In this document: positions 18,871 to 27,776 of the stretch, piece after piece
How the letters are laid out: each line of letters opens with the position of its first letter
How positions within the stretch are numbered: the stretch's first letter is position 1
Assembly: GCA_030837785.1 (NCBI GenBank)
Contig: JAUQYA010000055.1
Location: 1 to 64,000, forward strand
Source of the DNA: Albidovulum sp.
GTDB lineage: Bacteria > Pseudomonadota > Alphaproteobacteria > Rhodobacterales > Rhodobacteraceae
Length of the DNA: 64,000 bases
Direction: 5' to 3'
Notes under the pieces: model-generated
Databases searched by the model: none
Told to the model about the DNA's origin: nothing
The model's input: the letters and a program-made list of their open reading frames with translations, nothing else
Program-made: the position numbers and the translations under genes

Positions 18871-20063
18871 CGATGACGGATCGCACGCACACGGGACGCT
18901 TGCCCGAAACCTATGACCTCATTGTCGTCGGCGCCGGTATCGTCGGCCTGTCCACCGCCTGGCGCGCGGCGCGTGCCGGCGCTCGGGTGCTGGTGCTGGA
19001 CAAGGGGCCGATCGCCTATGAAGCCTCGTCCCGCGCGACCGGGTTCCTGAGCCTTTGCGGTGCCTCGCCGCTGGAGGTGCCGCTGGCCGAGGCCGCAGAG
19101 TCGCTTTGGGACCGGCTGGACGACGATCTGGGTTATCCGACGGAATGGACACGCAAGGGCCGGCTTTGGGTGGCGATCACCCCCGAGGAACTGGACGAAC
19201 TGGAGGCAAGCCATGCCGCCTACCAGCGCAATATCGGCGGCTTCGAGCGCATTGACGGTCAGTCCTGCCGCGGGATGGTGCCGGCGCTGACATCTGCGGT
19301 CCTGGGCGGTATCTACACGCCACGCGCGGGCCATGCCAATCCGCAACGGGCCTCGCAGGCCTTCGCCTGGGCCTTCCGCGATCTCGGCGGCGAAATCCGC
19401 GAATACACGCCGGTTCTGGAAATCCTGACTTCGGGAGACAGGATCAAGGGCGTTCGCACGCCGCAGGGCGACATTCATGCCGACAGCGTCGTCCTTTGCG
19501 CCGGCGCGCATATCGCGCCCCTTCTGGCGCCACTGGGGCTGGATTTTCCGGTCGCCCCGGCCCGGCTGGATTCCATGGTGACCGCGCCGCTGCCGCCAAT
19601 GTTCGAGCAGGCGCTGGTGGCCCATGGCCTTGCCGTGCGGCAAACCAAGCGCGGCAACCTGCATCTGAACGGTGGAGCGCATGAGTGGGTTGAGGCCAGC
19701 GTGGCAAACGAGGTTGCCAAGCCCACCACCCCGATCGTGCAGCAGATCGTGCGGCGACTGCTCGATCTGTTCCCGTCGCTGGGTCAGGCGCAATTGCTGC
19801 GCTCCTGGGCCGGGGTGATCGACGCAACGCCCGATCTGGTGACGCTGGTGCATGCCTTCGACACGCCGAAGGGCCTGGTCGCCGCCTCTTCCGCCGGACA
19901 TGGCTTCGGCATGTCGCCCTCGCTGGGGCTGGCGCTGGCCGAACTGGCTCTGGACGGGCGGACCAACCTGCCGGTCGCCTCGCTCGGCCTCGCCCGCTTC
20001 GCGCATCTGCCGAAAGACTGGCGCCGCGTCTGGCAGTGGGAACCGGGCCGCTACAACACCTGA
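18867..20063 (+). CDS. DAO-type FAD-dependent oxidoreductase (amine/amino-acid dehydrogenase subunit)
   Basis: The 398-aa protein has the FAD-binding motif LIVVGAGIVGLSTAWRAARA at residues 17-36 and the C-terminal GLVAASSAGHGFGMSPSLGL of the DAO family (glycine oxidase, sarcosine oxidase beta, HcnC, opine oxidase B). The 4-bp ATGA overlap with the gene before it implies translational coupling and a heteromeric enzyme. Its likely job is oxidation of a secondary amine or D-amino acid to an imine, with electrons passed through the [2Fe-2S] subunit. The imine would be a suitable substrate for the RidA protein encoded at 33.8-34.2 kb. Confidence 0.85.
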   Translation: MTMTDRTHTGRLPETYDLIVVGAGIVGLSTAWRAARAGARVLVLDKGPIAYEASSRATGFLSLCGASPLEVPLAEAAESLWDRLDDDLGYPTEWTRKGRLWVAITPEELDELEASHAAYQRNIGGFERIDGQSCRGMVPALTSAVLGGIYTPRAGHANPQRASQAFAWAFRDLGGEIREYTPVLEILTSGDRIKGVRTPQGDIHADSVVLCAGAHIAPLLAPLGLDFPVAPARLDSMVTAPLPPMFEQALVAHGLAVRQTKRGNLHLNGGAHEWVEASVANEVAKPTTPIVQQIVRRLLDLFPSLGQAQLLRSWAGVIDATPDLVTLVHAFDTPKGLVAASSAGHGFGMSPSLGLALAELALDGRTNLPVASLGLARFAHLPKDWRRVWQWEPGRYNT

Positions 20064-20074
20064 CAGGAGCCACC

Positions 20075-20857
20075 ATGCGCCGCATCAACTTCATCAACCC
20101 GTTCGGATCGACCGCCTATGACGCGATCATCGCCAAGACCCTGACGCATTACTGCGCCGAGGGGACAGCGATGGACGTGACGCATCTGTCGAACTGCCCG
20201 CCCGACATCGACTTCTTCTATTCCAAGCACATGATCGAGCAATCGCTTTTCGAAGAAGTCATGCGCTCAGGGGAAGCTGGCTATGACGCGGTGATCATCG
20301 GCTGCCTTTACGACCCCGGCCTGCGGGTTGCGCGGGAACTGGTGGATATTCCGGTGATCGGACCCTTGGAGGCGTCGTTCCAGATGGCGGCGAACTTCGG
20401 CCATTCGACCATGGTGCTGACCGACCACCGCAAGGCGGTTCCCTACATCTACGACTACGCCCGGCTGAACGCACAGGGCGCGACCATGCGCGGCGTCGAT
20501 GCGATAGACTGGTATGTCAAGGACATGATCCATGATCGGGGCGCCGTGGCCCGCGATGTCGTCACCCGCTCGCAGGAGGCGGCGGCGAAGTTCGGGGCGG
20601 AAACCGTGATCATGGGCTGCACCATCATCGCGGCCATCTATCAGGAATACCTGATGGACGGGGGCGAGCCTTCGCCGGTGCCGATCCTGAACCCCAACCT
20701 TCTGGCGCTGAAGATGGCCGAGGGGCTGGCCGACCTGCACCGAAAGGGAGGCTACTTCCTTGCCCGCAGCGGGTTCTACATGAAGCCCACGGGGCATTTC
20801 GAGGACGAGTTCCGCCGCGCGCGCAAGGTCTGGAACGCCAGCAAGCCGGAGTTCTGA
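20075..20857 (+). CDS. Asp/Glu/hydantoin racemase family protein (copy 1)
   Basis: The 260-aa protein carries the two catalytic cysteines of the family, C77 in IIGCLYDPGLR and C182 in IMGCTIIAAIY, so two-base racemase or isomerase chemistry is possible. The N-terminal RINFINPFGSTAYDA is typical of the hydantoin racemase branch. The start follows AGGAG. It is the last gene of the 16.3-20.9 kb operon. A clear paralogue lies at 34.4 kb. Candidate reactions are racemisation of a 5-substituted hydantoin or amino acid, or a maleate-isomerase-like step; the sequence does not decide. Confidence 0.85.
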   Translation: MRRINFINPFGSTAYDAIIAKTLTHYCAEGTAMDVTHLSNCPPDIDFFYSKHMIEQSLFEEVMRSGEAGYDAVIIGCLYDPGLRVARELVDIPVIGPLEASFQMAANFGHSTMVLTDHRKAVPYIYDYARLNAQGATMRGVDAIDWYVKDMIHDRGAVARDVVTRSQEAAAKFGAETVIMGCTIIAAIYQEYLMDGGEPSPVPILNPNLLALKMAEGLADLHRKGGYFLARSGFYMKPTGHFEDEFRRARKVWNASKPEF

Positions 20858-20866
20858 TCGCCCGGA

Positions 20867-21322
20867 TCAGCCCGTTCCGCGGCGGCGATAGAGATTGGCA
20901 AGGCGGGCGGTGAACAGCTCCGGCCCGCCTTCTTCCACCAGATCGGTCTGCCAGCGAACGACGCCATGCTCCGGTCGGCTGGCCGAGGGGCGCAGGTCCA
21001 GCACCGTGAAGACCGCGCGGATCGTGGCGCCGGGCAAGAGCGGGTGCAGGAAGCGCATCCCGTCAAGGCCGAGGCCGATCTCGGCATGTCCGGTCAGCAC
21101 GTTGCTGTCGAACCCCAGCCGCATCATCAGCGCGTGCATGTGAACGCCGCTGGCCACCAGCTGCCCGAAAGCGCTGGCCTTCGCCAGATCGGCGTCGATG
21201 TGGAAGGGCTGCGGATCCCAGTCGCGGGCGAAGGCGATGATCTCGTCGCGCTCCACCCTGCGCGGGGCGCTGCTGACGCGATAGCCCGGATATAGGTCGT
21301 CGAACCAGGGCTGGCCGGTCAT
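20867..21322 (-). CDS. MaoC-like (R)-specific enoyl-CoA hydratase (copy 1)
   Basis: The 151-aa single hot-dog protein has the hydratase motif DWDPQPFHIDADLAKASAFG with the Asp/His pair used for water addition, then LVASGVHMHALMMRL. It would hydrate an enoyl-CoA to a 3-hydroxyacyl-CoA. The start overlaps the thioesterase stop by 4 bp, so both are translated together. It is the last gene of the ABC-importer operon and faces the racemase gene tail to tail with a 9-bp gap. A second, longer MaoC gene lies at 25.0 kb. Confidence 0.82.
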   Translation of the reverse strand: MTGQPWFDDLYPGYRVSSAPRRVERDEIIAFARDWDPQPFHIDADLAKASAFGQLVASGVHMHALMMRLGFDSNVLTGHAEIGLGLDGMRFLHPLLPGATIRAVFTVLDLRPSASRPEHGVVRWQTDLVEEGGPELFTARLANLYRRRGTG

Positions 21323-21795
21323 GCGCGGACCGGACGGCTGACGGCAAGCGGGCGCTTCAGCACCGAACCCACGCCTTCCGGCAAGGCATCGGCGGCCTGT
21401 TGCGCGAAGATTTCCGCAATGCAGGCCTGCATCGCCGCGGGCACCTCGGCCACCGAGCCGTGGCAAACATGGATCGCCAGATGCTCGCCCGTCGCCAGCA
21501 GCTTGCCCACGCCATCGAACAGGCGATGCAGCAGGTGCAGGCGCTTCGCATCATGGGCGAGGATTTCGGTCTCGGTCCAGAGCGGGGTGCCGACCCGGCA
21601 CTCGGCGACATGGCGGATATGAGTCTCAAGCGTATAGAACGCGCCTTCGGCCGCGGCGCGCGGATCGACGCCGATCCGTTCATAGAGCGCGTCCGAGCTT
21701 TCGCCGAAGGCCTGAAGGTAGCGATGCTCGGTCATGTGGCCGTTGTAGTCGAGCCATTCCGGCAGCACCCTGCCCTGCCAGAGTTGTAACGGCAT
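21319..21795 (-). CDS. hot-dog acyl-CoA thioesterase (betainyl-CoA thioesterase-like)
   Basis: The 158-aa protein has the 4-hydroxybenzoyl-CoA-thioesterase-type active site WLDYNGHMTEHRYLQAF, with the aspartate at residue 16. This stretch closely resembles the thioesterases of carnitine catabolism (CdhB type), although the partner genes of that pathway are not here. It is preceded by GGAGG at a normal distance. It would release a carboxylic acid from CoA, or prevent CoA trapping, during breakdown of the cluster's substrate. The substrate is not determined. Confidence 0.8.
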   Translation of the reverse strand: MPLQLWQGRVLPEWLDYNGHMTEHRYLQAFGESSDALYERIGVDPRAAAEGAFYTLETHIRHVAECRVGTPLWTETEILAHDAKRLHLLHRLFDGVGKLLATGEHLAIHVCHGSVAEVPAAMQACIAEIFAQQAADALPEGVGSVLKRPLAVSRPVRA

Positions 21796-21852
21796 AGCGC
21801 CTCCGTCTGCCCGGAAGACCCCTGGGTGCCGACGCACCCAGGGGGAAACGCA

Positions 21853-22668
21853 TTACTCGACCAGCCAGGGCTCGCCGGTCTCGGCCACGCGGGGATCGTA
21901 GCCCGCATCGACGATGGCCTTCTGGATCGCACCCTCGGCCGTCAGCCGCGCGACCGTGGCGTCGATCGCCGCGCCGAGCGAGTCATTGCCCTTGGTGTAG
22001 AGGAACCCGGCCTGCGGCGCCTTGACCGAGGCCGAGATGCGCTCGTCCGGCTGGGCGAGCTTGATCTGGATGCCTTCGTAGGCCCCCGCAGTCTTCTGCG
22101 CATAGGCGGCATAGTTGTAACCGTCCGCCGCCACGTCGATGCGCCCGGCCGCCAGATCCTGCGCCAGCGCGACGGCGTTCGGATAGAGCGAGAGGTTGTC
22201 GCCCAGCAGCGCCTGCATCTGCTCGACCCAGAGGTAGCCGGTCACCGTGCCGACCTTCTTGCCGACCATGCCCTCGATCGTGTCGGTGCCGTCCTTGGAC
22301 AGGATGCCCATCGGGTCCAGGTAGGTCGGCGCGCCGATGCCCAGAACCTCGGCGCGCTTCGCCGTGCGATTCCAGCTGCCGATGGCGATATCGGCCTTGC
22401 CGGCGATCACCGCCTGCACGGTCGCCGCCGGGTCCATCACCGCCGGAACGAACTCGAGGCAGTTGTCCTTGGCCACCGTCTCGGCGATGGAAGGGTCGAC
22501 GCCGCTGACGCTGCCGTCGGCGGCGACGATGTTGAAGGGCGGGTAGTCGTAGATGGCCACCGTCAGCTTGCCCGGCTCGATGGTGGCGACCGGGTTGGCG
22601 CAATCCTGCGCCAGGGCGGGCACCAGGCCCAGGGCGAGGAAGGCAGTCGAAATCAGGAATTTCTTCAT
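21853..22668 (-). CDS. polar amino-acid-type ABC transporter substrate-binding protein
   Basis: The 271-aa periplasmic protein has a Sec signal (MKKFLISTAFLALGLVPALA, cleavage before QDCA) and the SBP_bac_3 fold. LTVAIYDYPPFNIVAADGSV is the ligand-binding start, and VAAVMDP... DIAIGSWNRT-type segments follow. It delivers a small zwitterionic or acidic ligand to the permeases encoded just upstream. Its position with catabolic enzymes suggests that it imports the cluster's substrate. It is followed in the operon by the thioesterase gene. Confidence 0.9.
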   Translation of the reverse strand: MKKFLISTAFLALGLVPALAQDCANPVATIEPGKLTVAIYDYPPFNIVAADGSVSGVDPSIAETVAKDNCLEFVPAVMDPAATVQAVIAGKADIAIGSWNRTAKRAEVLGIGAPTYLDPMGILSKDGTDTIEGMVGKKVGTVTGYLWVEQMQALLGDNLSLYPNAVALAQDLAAGRIDVAADGYNYAAYAQKTAGAYEGIQIKLAQPDERISASVKAPQAGFLYTKGNDSLGAAIDATVARLTAEGAIQKAIVDAGYDPRVAETGEPWLVE

Positions 22669-22700
22669 GGGGCGTGATCCTCTCTGTTGGTATTGGTTGG

Positions 22701-23360
22701 TCAGGCGGTGTGGCGGCCGAGCCGCCGTTCTATCACCGCGACCAGCATGGTCGCGGGAATGCAGATCGCCGCGTAAAGCAGTGCGGCCAGCATCAGGATT
22801 TCCATGTAACGGAAGCTCATCGTGCCAATCTGGTAGGCCCGCGACAGCAGTTCCGGCAGCGCGATGGTGAAGCATAGCGAAGTCGCCTGAAGCATCAGGA
22901 TGGCGAAGCCCAGCAGCGCGGGCGCAGCGACCCGCATCCCCTGCGGCACGATGACGAAGCGCAACTCGTCCAGCCGCGAAAGGCCAAGCGCGGTGGCCGC
23001 CTCTTGCTGGCCGTGGGCCACGGCCTGAAGCCCGGCCCGGATGATCTCGCTGGTATAGGCGCAGGTCGTCCAGGACAGCGCGGCGATGGCGGCCAGCATC
23101 GCGCTGAGCTGGATGCCCGCGGAAGGCAGGCCGAAATAGGCGAATTGCAGCAGGATCAGCGCCGGAGCGCCGCGCCCGACCTCGACCACGGCCAGCGCGG
23201 GCAGGCGGACCAGCCGCGAGGGCGACTGCACGGCAAGGGCCGCAATCAGGCCGAGCGGGATGCCGATGGCCAGAGACGCGCCGGTTACCTCCAGACTGAC
23301 GAGCATCCCGCGCAGGAGAGATGGCAACTGCGTGGCCCAGAAGGAAAAAAGTTCGCTCAT
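22701..23360 (-). CDS. amino-acid-type ABC transporter permease
   Basis: The 219-aa protein has about five membrane helices and the cytoplasmic EAA loop QEAATALGLSRLDELRFVIV that docks on the ATPase. It belongs to the HisM/GlnP family. The start overlaps the end of the neighbouring permease by 4 bp. Two permeases with one binding protein and one ATPase is the normal make-up of polar amino-acid importers. Confidence 0.92.
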   Translation of the reverse strand: MSELFSFWATQLPSLLRGMLVSLEVTGASLAIGIPLGLIAALAVQSPSRLVRLPALAVVEVGRGAPALILLQFAYFGLPSAGIQLSAMLAAIAALSWTTCAYTSEIIRAGLQAVAHGQQEAATALGLSRLDELRFVIVPQGMRVAAPALLGFAILMLQATSLCFTIALPELLSRAYQIGTMSFRYMEILMLAALLYAAICIPATMLVAVIERRLGRHTA

Positions 23361-24004
23361 TGCGCCACCCTCGCCCGAAGCCGCGCATCCGCCAGCCGGG
23401 CCAGTGCGGCCAGCGGCAGGCTGATCAGGATGTAAAGCGCGCCGGCAAAGGCGAAGATCGCCAGCGCGTCGTTGAATTGCTTGCGGGACAGGAAATTCGC
23501 CAGATAGGTGATCTCGGCCACGCCGATGGTCGAGACGATGGCGGAATCCTTCAAGAGGCCGATGATATAGGTCGCAGCCGAAGGCAGGGTGACGCGGAAG
23601 ACCTGCGGCACGATCACGTCAACCAGCTCGGAGCGGATCGGCAGGCCGAGGGCATGGGCGGCATCCCATTGGCCGGGATGGATGCTGCGCAGCGCGCCGC
23701 GGTAGATTTCCGCCATGTTCGCCGCGGTGATCAGGCCAAGGGCGACGATGGCCGCCTGCACCGCGCCGACCTTCAGATAGCCTGAACCCACACCGAAATA
23801 GAGCAGGAACAGCCAGACGATCGGCGGGATCGAGCGCAGCGCCACGATCAGCGACACCGCCAGCCCATGCAAAAGCCGCGACCGCGACAGGTGCATCGCA
23901 CACAGCGGCACGCCCAGCGCCGCGCCCAGAAGGAACGCCCCCGCCGTCACGGCCAGAGTCCAGGGAATGCCCCAGGCAATCAGTTCAAGCCCTTGCCAGC
24001 TCAT
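23357..24004 (-). CDS. amino-acid-type ABC transporter permease
   Basis: The 215-aa protein has about five membrane helices, a LRSIPPIVWLFLLYFGVG segment typical of HisM/GlnP permeases, and the ATPase-contacting loop GQWDAAHALGLPIRSELVDV. It overlaps the ATPase gene before it and the second permease gene after it by 4 bp each, so all three are translationally coupled. Confidence 0.92.
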   Translation of the reverse strand: MSWQGLELIAWGIPWTLAVTAGAFLLGAALGVPLCAMHLSRSRLLHGLAVSLIVALRSIPPIVWLFLLYFGVGSGYLKVGAVQAAIVALGLITAANMAEIYRGALRSIHPGQWDAAHALGLPIRSELVDVIVPQVFRVTLPSAATYIIGLLKDSAIVSTIGVAEITYLANFLSRKQFNDALAIFAFAGALYILISLPLAALARLADARLRARVAQ

Positions 24005-24768
24005 CTGTTCATTACCGCGTGAAGGAATTTCTGTGCGCGCGGCGTCTGCGGGTTGCGCATGACCTGACTGCTCGTCCCCTCTTCCAGGATCTTGCCGTCA
24101 GCCATCAGGATCACCCGGTCCGAGACGGTTTCGGCGAAGTGCATCTCATGGGTGACCACAATCATCGACATGCCGCCCTCGGCCAGTTCCTGCATCACCG
24201 CAAGCACCTCAAGCCCGATCTCCGGGTCCAGCGCCGAAGTCGGCTCGTCGAACAGCATCACCTCGGGGTCCATCGCGAGCGCGCGGGCAATGGCGATCCG
24301 CTGCTGCTGGCCGCCCGAGCAGCGGGCAGGAAACTGGTCCGCCTTCGCCGCCAGTCCGACCCGCTCCAGCAGGGCGCGCGAGCGCTCGTCCGCCTCGGTC
24401 CGGCTGCGGCCCAGCACCCGCTGCTGCGGCAGGCTGACGTTGCGCAGGACCGACATGTGCGGAAACAGGTTGAACGACTGGAACACCATGCCGGCCTTGC
24501 GCCGCAGCTCGTTCAGGTCGCGTCGGGCCAGCGGGGCATTGGCGTTGATCCGGGTGCCACAGATGTCGATCCGGCCCTCGTTATGCCGCTCAAGCTGGTT
24601 CAGACAGCGCAAGAGCGTGCTTTTCCCCGATCCGCTGGGGCCGATGATCGCCAGCACTTCGCCGGCGGCCATGCTGAGGCTCACGTCGTCCAGCACCTTG
24701 TGGGTTCCGAAGAACTTCCCCAGACCGCTGACATCGACAATCGTTTTTGCACCCGCCTGACGAACCAT
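24001..24768 (-). CDS. amino-acid-type ABC transporter ATP-binding protein
   Basis: The 255-aa ATPase has Walker A GPSGSGKST, the Q-loop VFQSFNLFPHMSV, the signature written here as CSGGQQQRIAIARALA (LSGGQ with a cysteine first), Walker B VMLFDEPTSALDPE and the H-switch VTHEM. It matches the GlnQ/HisP subfamily. It is the first gene of the leftward operon ATPase-permease-permease-binding protein-thioesterase-MaoC, which spans 20867-24768. Confidence 0.93.
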   Translation of the reverse strand: MVRQAGAKTIVDVSGLGKFFGTHKVLDDVSLSMAAGEVLAIIGPSGSGKSTLLRCLNQLERHNEGRIDICGTRINANAPLARRDLNELRRKAGMVFQSFNLFPHMSVLRNVSLPQQRVLGRSRTEADERSRALLERVGLAAKADQFPARCSGGQQQRIAIARALAMDPEVMLFDEPTSALDPEIGLEVLAVMQELAEGGMSMIVVTHEMHFAETVSDRVILMADGKILEEGTSSQVMRNPQTPRAQKFLHAVMNR

Positions 24769-24845
24769 TCCCGGATCTGATCCCCTGCTGCGGCCCGGCG
24801 CACCCAGCGATGGGCCGAGCGCCGATTCCGTAAATCTTACCCAAG

Positions 24846-24859
24846 AGTATAAATACTGA
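24846..24859. promoter_or_regulatory. operator-like site D upstream of the ABC operon
   Basis: AGTATAAATACT forms an inverted repeat with 5-bp arms and continues into ATACTGA, which also begins sites B (25569) and C (34357, reverse strand). It lies about 80 bp before the ATPase start at 24768. The match to the other sites is only 7-8 bases, so this is the weakest member of the set. Confidence 0.3.
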
Positions 24860-25021
24860 CCATTCGATCTGTAAAGTGCTCATTTGGTTTTTCTGTGCGG
24901 CTGGGCGAATGCAGTGCAAAAGAAAAAGCAGGATCCGGAGAACCGAGCCCTGCATCACGACCCGACACCGGGGAGCGCCCGGTCGGTTCAGCCGCCCGGG
25001 CCACGCCCCCCGCGCGGACGC

Positions 25022-25516
25022 TCAGCCCTGCGGCGTCGAATGGAACATCACCTTCCATTCGCCCTGCTGGCACGCCTCGCCGTTCTGGTTGCGCACCTCG
25101 ACCCAGAAGTTGACGATGCCCCGCGCCGGGTTCTTGGTCGGGCGCACGGCGTCGACGCGCTGGAAGACATGGATCGTGTCGCCGATCTTGACCGGAGCCT
25201 TCAGGTCCCAGGTCATCCCAAGGAAGGCGATGGCGGTGCCTTCCTTCAGGCCCAGCCGGAACTCCAGCCCCGTCGCGATGGCAAAGACCGCCGGCCCGTG
25301 CAGGATGCGGGTGCCGAAGGGCGTGCGTTTCGCGAATTCCTCGTCGGTGTGGACGGGGTTATAGTCGCCGGTCATGCCTGCGAACATAACGATATCCGCC
25401 TCGGCGATCGTCCGGCGCGGGGTGGTCCAGCTTTGCCCCACCTCGAACTCGTCGAAGAAGAGCGCGTTAGGCCCGACGCCCAGCGCCGCGCGATCAACTG
25501 ACTTGCCACCGTCCAT
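25022..25516 (-). CDS. MaoC-family dehydratase (copy 2)
   Basis: The 164-aa single hot-dog domain has the hydratase motif AGMTGDYNPVHTDEEFAKRT and FGTRILHGPAVFAIATGLEF. It would hydrate an unsaturated acyl-CoA. It differs clearly from the MaoC protein at 20.9 kb, so the cluster has two hydratases with probably different substrates. The gene diverges from the TetR gene across a 214-bp region carrying site B. A 253-bp promoter gap separates it from the ABC operon. Confidence 0.85.
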   Translation of the reverse strand: MDGGKSVDRAALGVGPNALFFDEFEVGQSWTTPRRTIAEADIVMFAGMTGDYNPVHTDEEFAKRTPFGTRILHGPAVFAIATGLEFRLGLKEGTAIAFLGMTWDLKAPVKIGDTIHVFQRVDAVRPTKNPARGIVNFWVEVRNQNGEACQQGEWKVMFHSTPQG

Positions 25517-25568
25517 TTGGTCTCTCCATTGGCTTGTGCGGGCGCGCGTACCTTTTGTGCCACCCTGA

Positions 25569-25597
25569 ATACTGAGTAGAATATTTTTTGACTATTA
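25569..25597. promoter_or_regulatory. operator-like site B in the MaoC/TetR divergent promoter
   Basis: ATACTGAGTAG at 25569-25579, an AT-rich spacer, and TGACTATT at 25589-25596. The 11-mer recurs exactly, on the opposite strand, at 34357-34367. Location between a TetR gene and its divergent neighbour is the classic place for an autoregulatory TetR operator. The spacing between halves differs by two bases from site A. Confidence 0.5.
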
Positions 25598-25730
25598 GGT
25601 TAGTTTCGTCAAGTGAATTCTGCCACCTGCACACGAAATCCGCCGCGATATTGACTCTGCGGTCGGATTCTTCGTACCACAGGCAACGAAAACTGACGGA
25701 GGACCGGCGCCCGCCGGCACTGGGAGTGGC

Positions 25731-26357
25731 ATGAGCACGAATCTTCGTGAAGAAATGAAGGCCCGCAAACAGGCCTATGTGCAGGACGAGATCATCGCCG
25801 CAGCAGCCCGGCTTTTCGCCGAACGCGGCATCCGTGCCGTGACCATCGACGATATCGCCTCGAGCTTGGGCTACACGAAGTCGGTCATCTATTACTACTT
25901 CAAGAACAAGAACCAGGTGCTGTGGGAGATCTTCAACCGTATCCACGAAGCCTGGTGGGCCGACATGATGACGGTGATGGAGCGGGACATTCCACCGGAC
26001 CAGAAGCTGGCCGCCCTGATCCGGCAGCATTCGCTGAACGTGATGGACCGGACGGAATGGACCGCCATCTTCTTCCGCGACCAGTCGGAACTGACCGAAA
26101 CGCAGCAGCGCACGGTGACGGAACGCAAGCGCCTGTTCGACAAGAATTTCCGCGATACCTATGCCGCTGGCGTGGCGGCGGGCCTGTTCAGGGACATCCC
26201 CCCCGCGATCGTCTCCAGCGGCATCATCGGCATGTGCAACCAGACCCATGTCTGGTTCAAGAAGGGCAAGGGCCTCTCCGCCGCCGAGATCGCCGATCAT
26301 TTCACCGGCATCATCCTCGACGGCTGCCGGGTTCAGGCGGCTGGCCGGCTCGCATAA
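25731..26357 (+). CDS. TetR/AcrR-family transcriptional regulator
   Basis: The 208-aa protein has an N-terminal TetR helix-turn-helix (ARLFAERGIRAVTIDDIASS then LGYTKSVIYYYFKNKNQVLW) and a helical ligand-binding domain. It is the only regulator gene in the 16-36 kb catabolic region and is therefore the obvious candidate to control the operons there, probably sensing a CoA ester or the substrate. Its 3' end overlaps the convergent amidase gene by 25 bp. Confidence 0.9.
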   Translation: MSTNLREEMKARKQAYVQDEIIAAAARLFAERGIRAVTIDDIASSLGYTKSVIYYYFKNKNQVLWEIFNRIHEAWWADMMTVMERDIPPDQKLAALIRQHSLNVMDRTEWTAIFFRDQSELTETQQRTVTERKRLFDKNFRDTYAAGVAAGLFRDIPPAIVSSGIIGMCNQTHVWFKKGKGLSAAEIADHFTGIILDGCRVQAAGRLA

Positions 26358-27772
26358 CGCCCGATCCACGGCGCGGCGCGCTCCAGCTGGGCCGAGGCGC
26401 GCAGCACCGTATCCTCGGCGCCGAAGCGGCCGATGAGCTGCACGCCGACCGGCAGCCCCTCTTCCGTCCAGTGCAGCGGCAGGCTGGCCGCGGGCTGGCC
26501 CGAGGCATTGATGATCGCCAGAAAGGCGGTGTAGCGTCCGGCCTTGCGGCGGAAGCTCTCGAAATCCTCCGCCATGCTCAGGACGCACAGCTTCGCAGGA
26601 AGCTGGGTCAGCGTGGGCGTCAGCACAAGGTCGAAATCCGTCATGTAATCGGCCATCATGCGCCCGACGGCGTGGAAGCGGTTGATCGCCAGCGCATAGG
26701 CCTCGGCCCCCAGCCTTTGGCCCCGATGGTAGGCGTCGAGTATCGCGGGCTCCAGGTATCCGGTCAGATCCGCCACAGGTTTTTGTCGCACGAAACCGTT
26801 CACTGTCAGGGCGACACTCGCGCTCATCACGTCGATGATGGCACCGATGAAGCTGGAATACTTCAGCGCGGGCGGCGGCGCATTCACCACCTCGTGCCCC
26901 ATGCCGGCCAATAGCTCTGCCGTCGCCTGAACGGCCTTGGTGCAGGCCGGGTCGATCGCGATGCCCTCCCAGGCTTCGGTCCAGCAGGCAATGCGCAGCG
27001 GGCGATCGAAGGGCAGGTCCAGCCGGGCAAGCCAGGACTCCGGACGTTCAGGCGCGGCATAGGGCTGGCCGCGTTCCATCCCGGCAATGCCGTCCATCGC
27101 GGCGGCTGTGTCGCGCACCGTGCGCGTCAGAACGCCATCGACGGCAAGCCCGCCCCAGCCCTCGCCCCTGAGCGGGCCATAGGGAACCAGCCCGCGCGAG
27201 GGCTTCAGGCCATAGACCCCGCAGCACGAGGCGGGAATGCGGATCGACCCGCCGCCATCGCTGCCATGTGCGATCGGCACGATGCCGGTGGCGACGGCAA
27301 CCGCCGCCCCACCGCTGGACCCGCCGCTGGATCGTTCTCGGTCCCACGGGTTGCGGGTCGGGCCTCCGTTCTGCACCGCCTCTGTCGTGGGAGCCATGCA
27401 GAACTCGGGAACTGTGGTGCGCCCGAAAGGCAGAAAACCATCGGCCAGGAACCGGCTTTGCAGCGTCGCGTCGATGGCCGATGTCATGTCCGCGAACAGC
27501 CGCGAGCCGACCGAGGAGGGCAGGAAGGTTGAGGCGAGGCCCGAATCCTTCAGCAGAAATGGCAGGCCGCCAAAGGTGCCCTTCGGCTGTGCCGCCCGCG
27601 CCACCTCCATCGCCGCCTCGGGGCGCAAGTAACACAGCGCGTTCAAGGGGCCATTGCGGGCCTCGGCGATCCGCAGGGCGCAGTCGAGCAGCTCGGCGGG
27701 CGACACCTCGCCCTTATGGACCAGCGCGGCGAGGGCAAGTCCGTCACGGCTTTCGTATTCGTCGGTCCGCAT
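26333..27772 (-). CDS. amidase (amidase signature family)
   Basis: The 479-aa protein has the full Ser-cisSer-Lys triad: K75 in LLKDSG, cis-Ser about 152 in SSGGSSGGAAVAVATG, and the nucleophile S176 in GSDGGGSIRIPASCCG. It hydrolyses an amide to acid and ammonia. It is the last gene of the leftward seven-gene operon starting with RidA, 4 bp after the acyl-CoA ligase gene. Placed next to the PuuE-like hydrolase, it could act on the half-amide made by ring opening of a cyclic imide; this is inference. Confidence 0.9.
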   Translation of the reverse strand: MRTDEYESRDGLALAALVHKGEVSPAELLDCALRIAEARNGPLNALCYLRPEAAMEVARAAQPKGTFGGLPFLLKDSGLASTFLPSSVGSRLFADMTSAIDATLQSRFLADGFLPFGRTTVPEFCMAPTTEAVQNGGPTRNPWDRERSSGGSSGGAAVAVATGIVPIAHGSDGGGSIRIPASCCGVYGLKPSRGLVPYGPLRGEGWGGLAVDGVLTRTVRDTAAAMDGIAGMERGQPYAAPERPESWLARLDLPFDRPLRIACWTEAWEGIAIDPACTKAVQATAELLAGMGHEVVNAPPPALKYSSFIGAIIDVMSASVALTVNGFVRQKPVADLTGYLEPAILDAYHRGQRLGAEAYALAINRFHAVGRMMADYMTDFDLVLTPTLTQLPAKLCVLSMAEDFESFRRKAGRYTAFLAIINASGQPAASLPLHWTEEGLPVGVQLIGRFGAEDTVLRASAQLERAAPWIGRYASRPAA

Positions 27773-27776
27773 TGTC

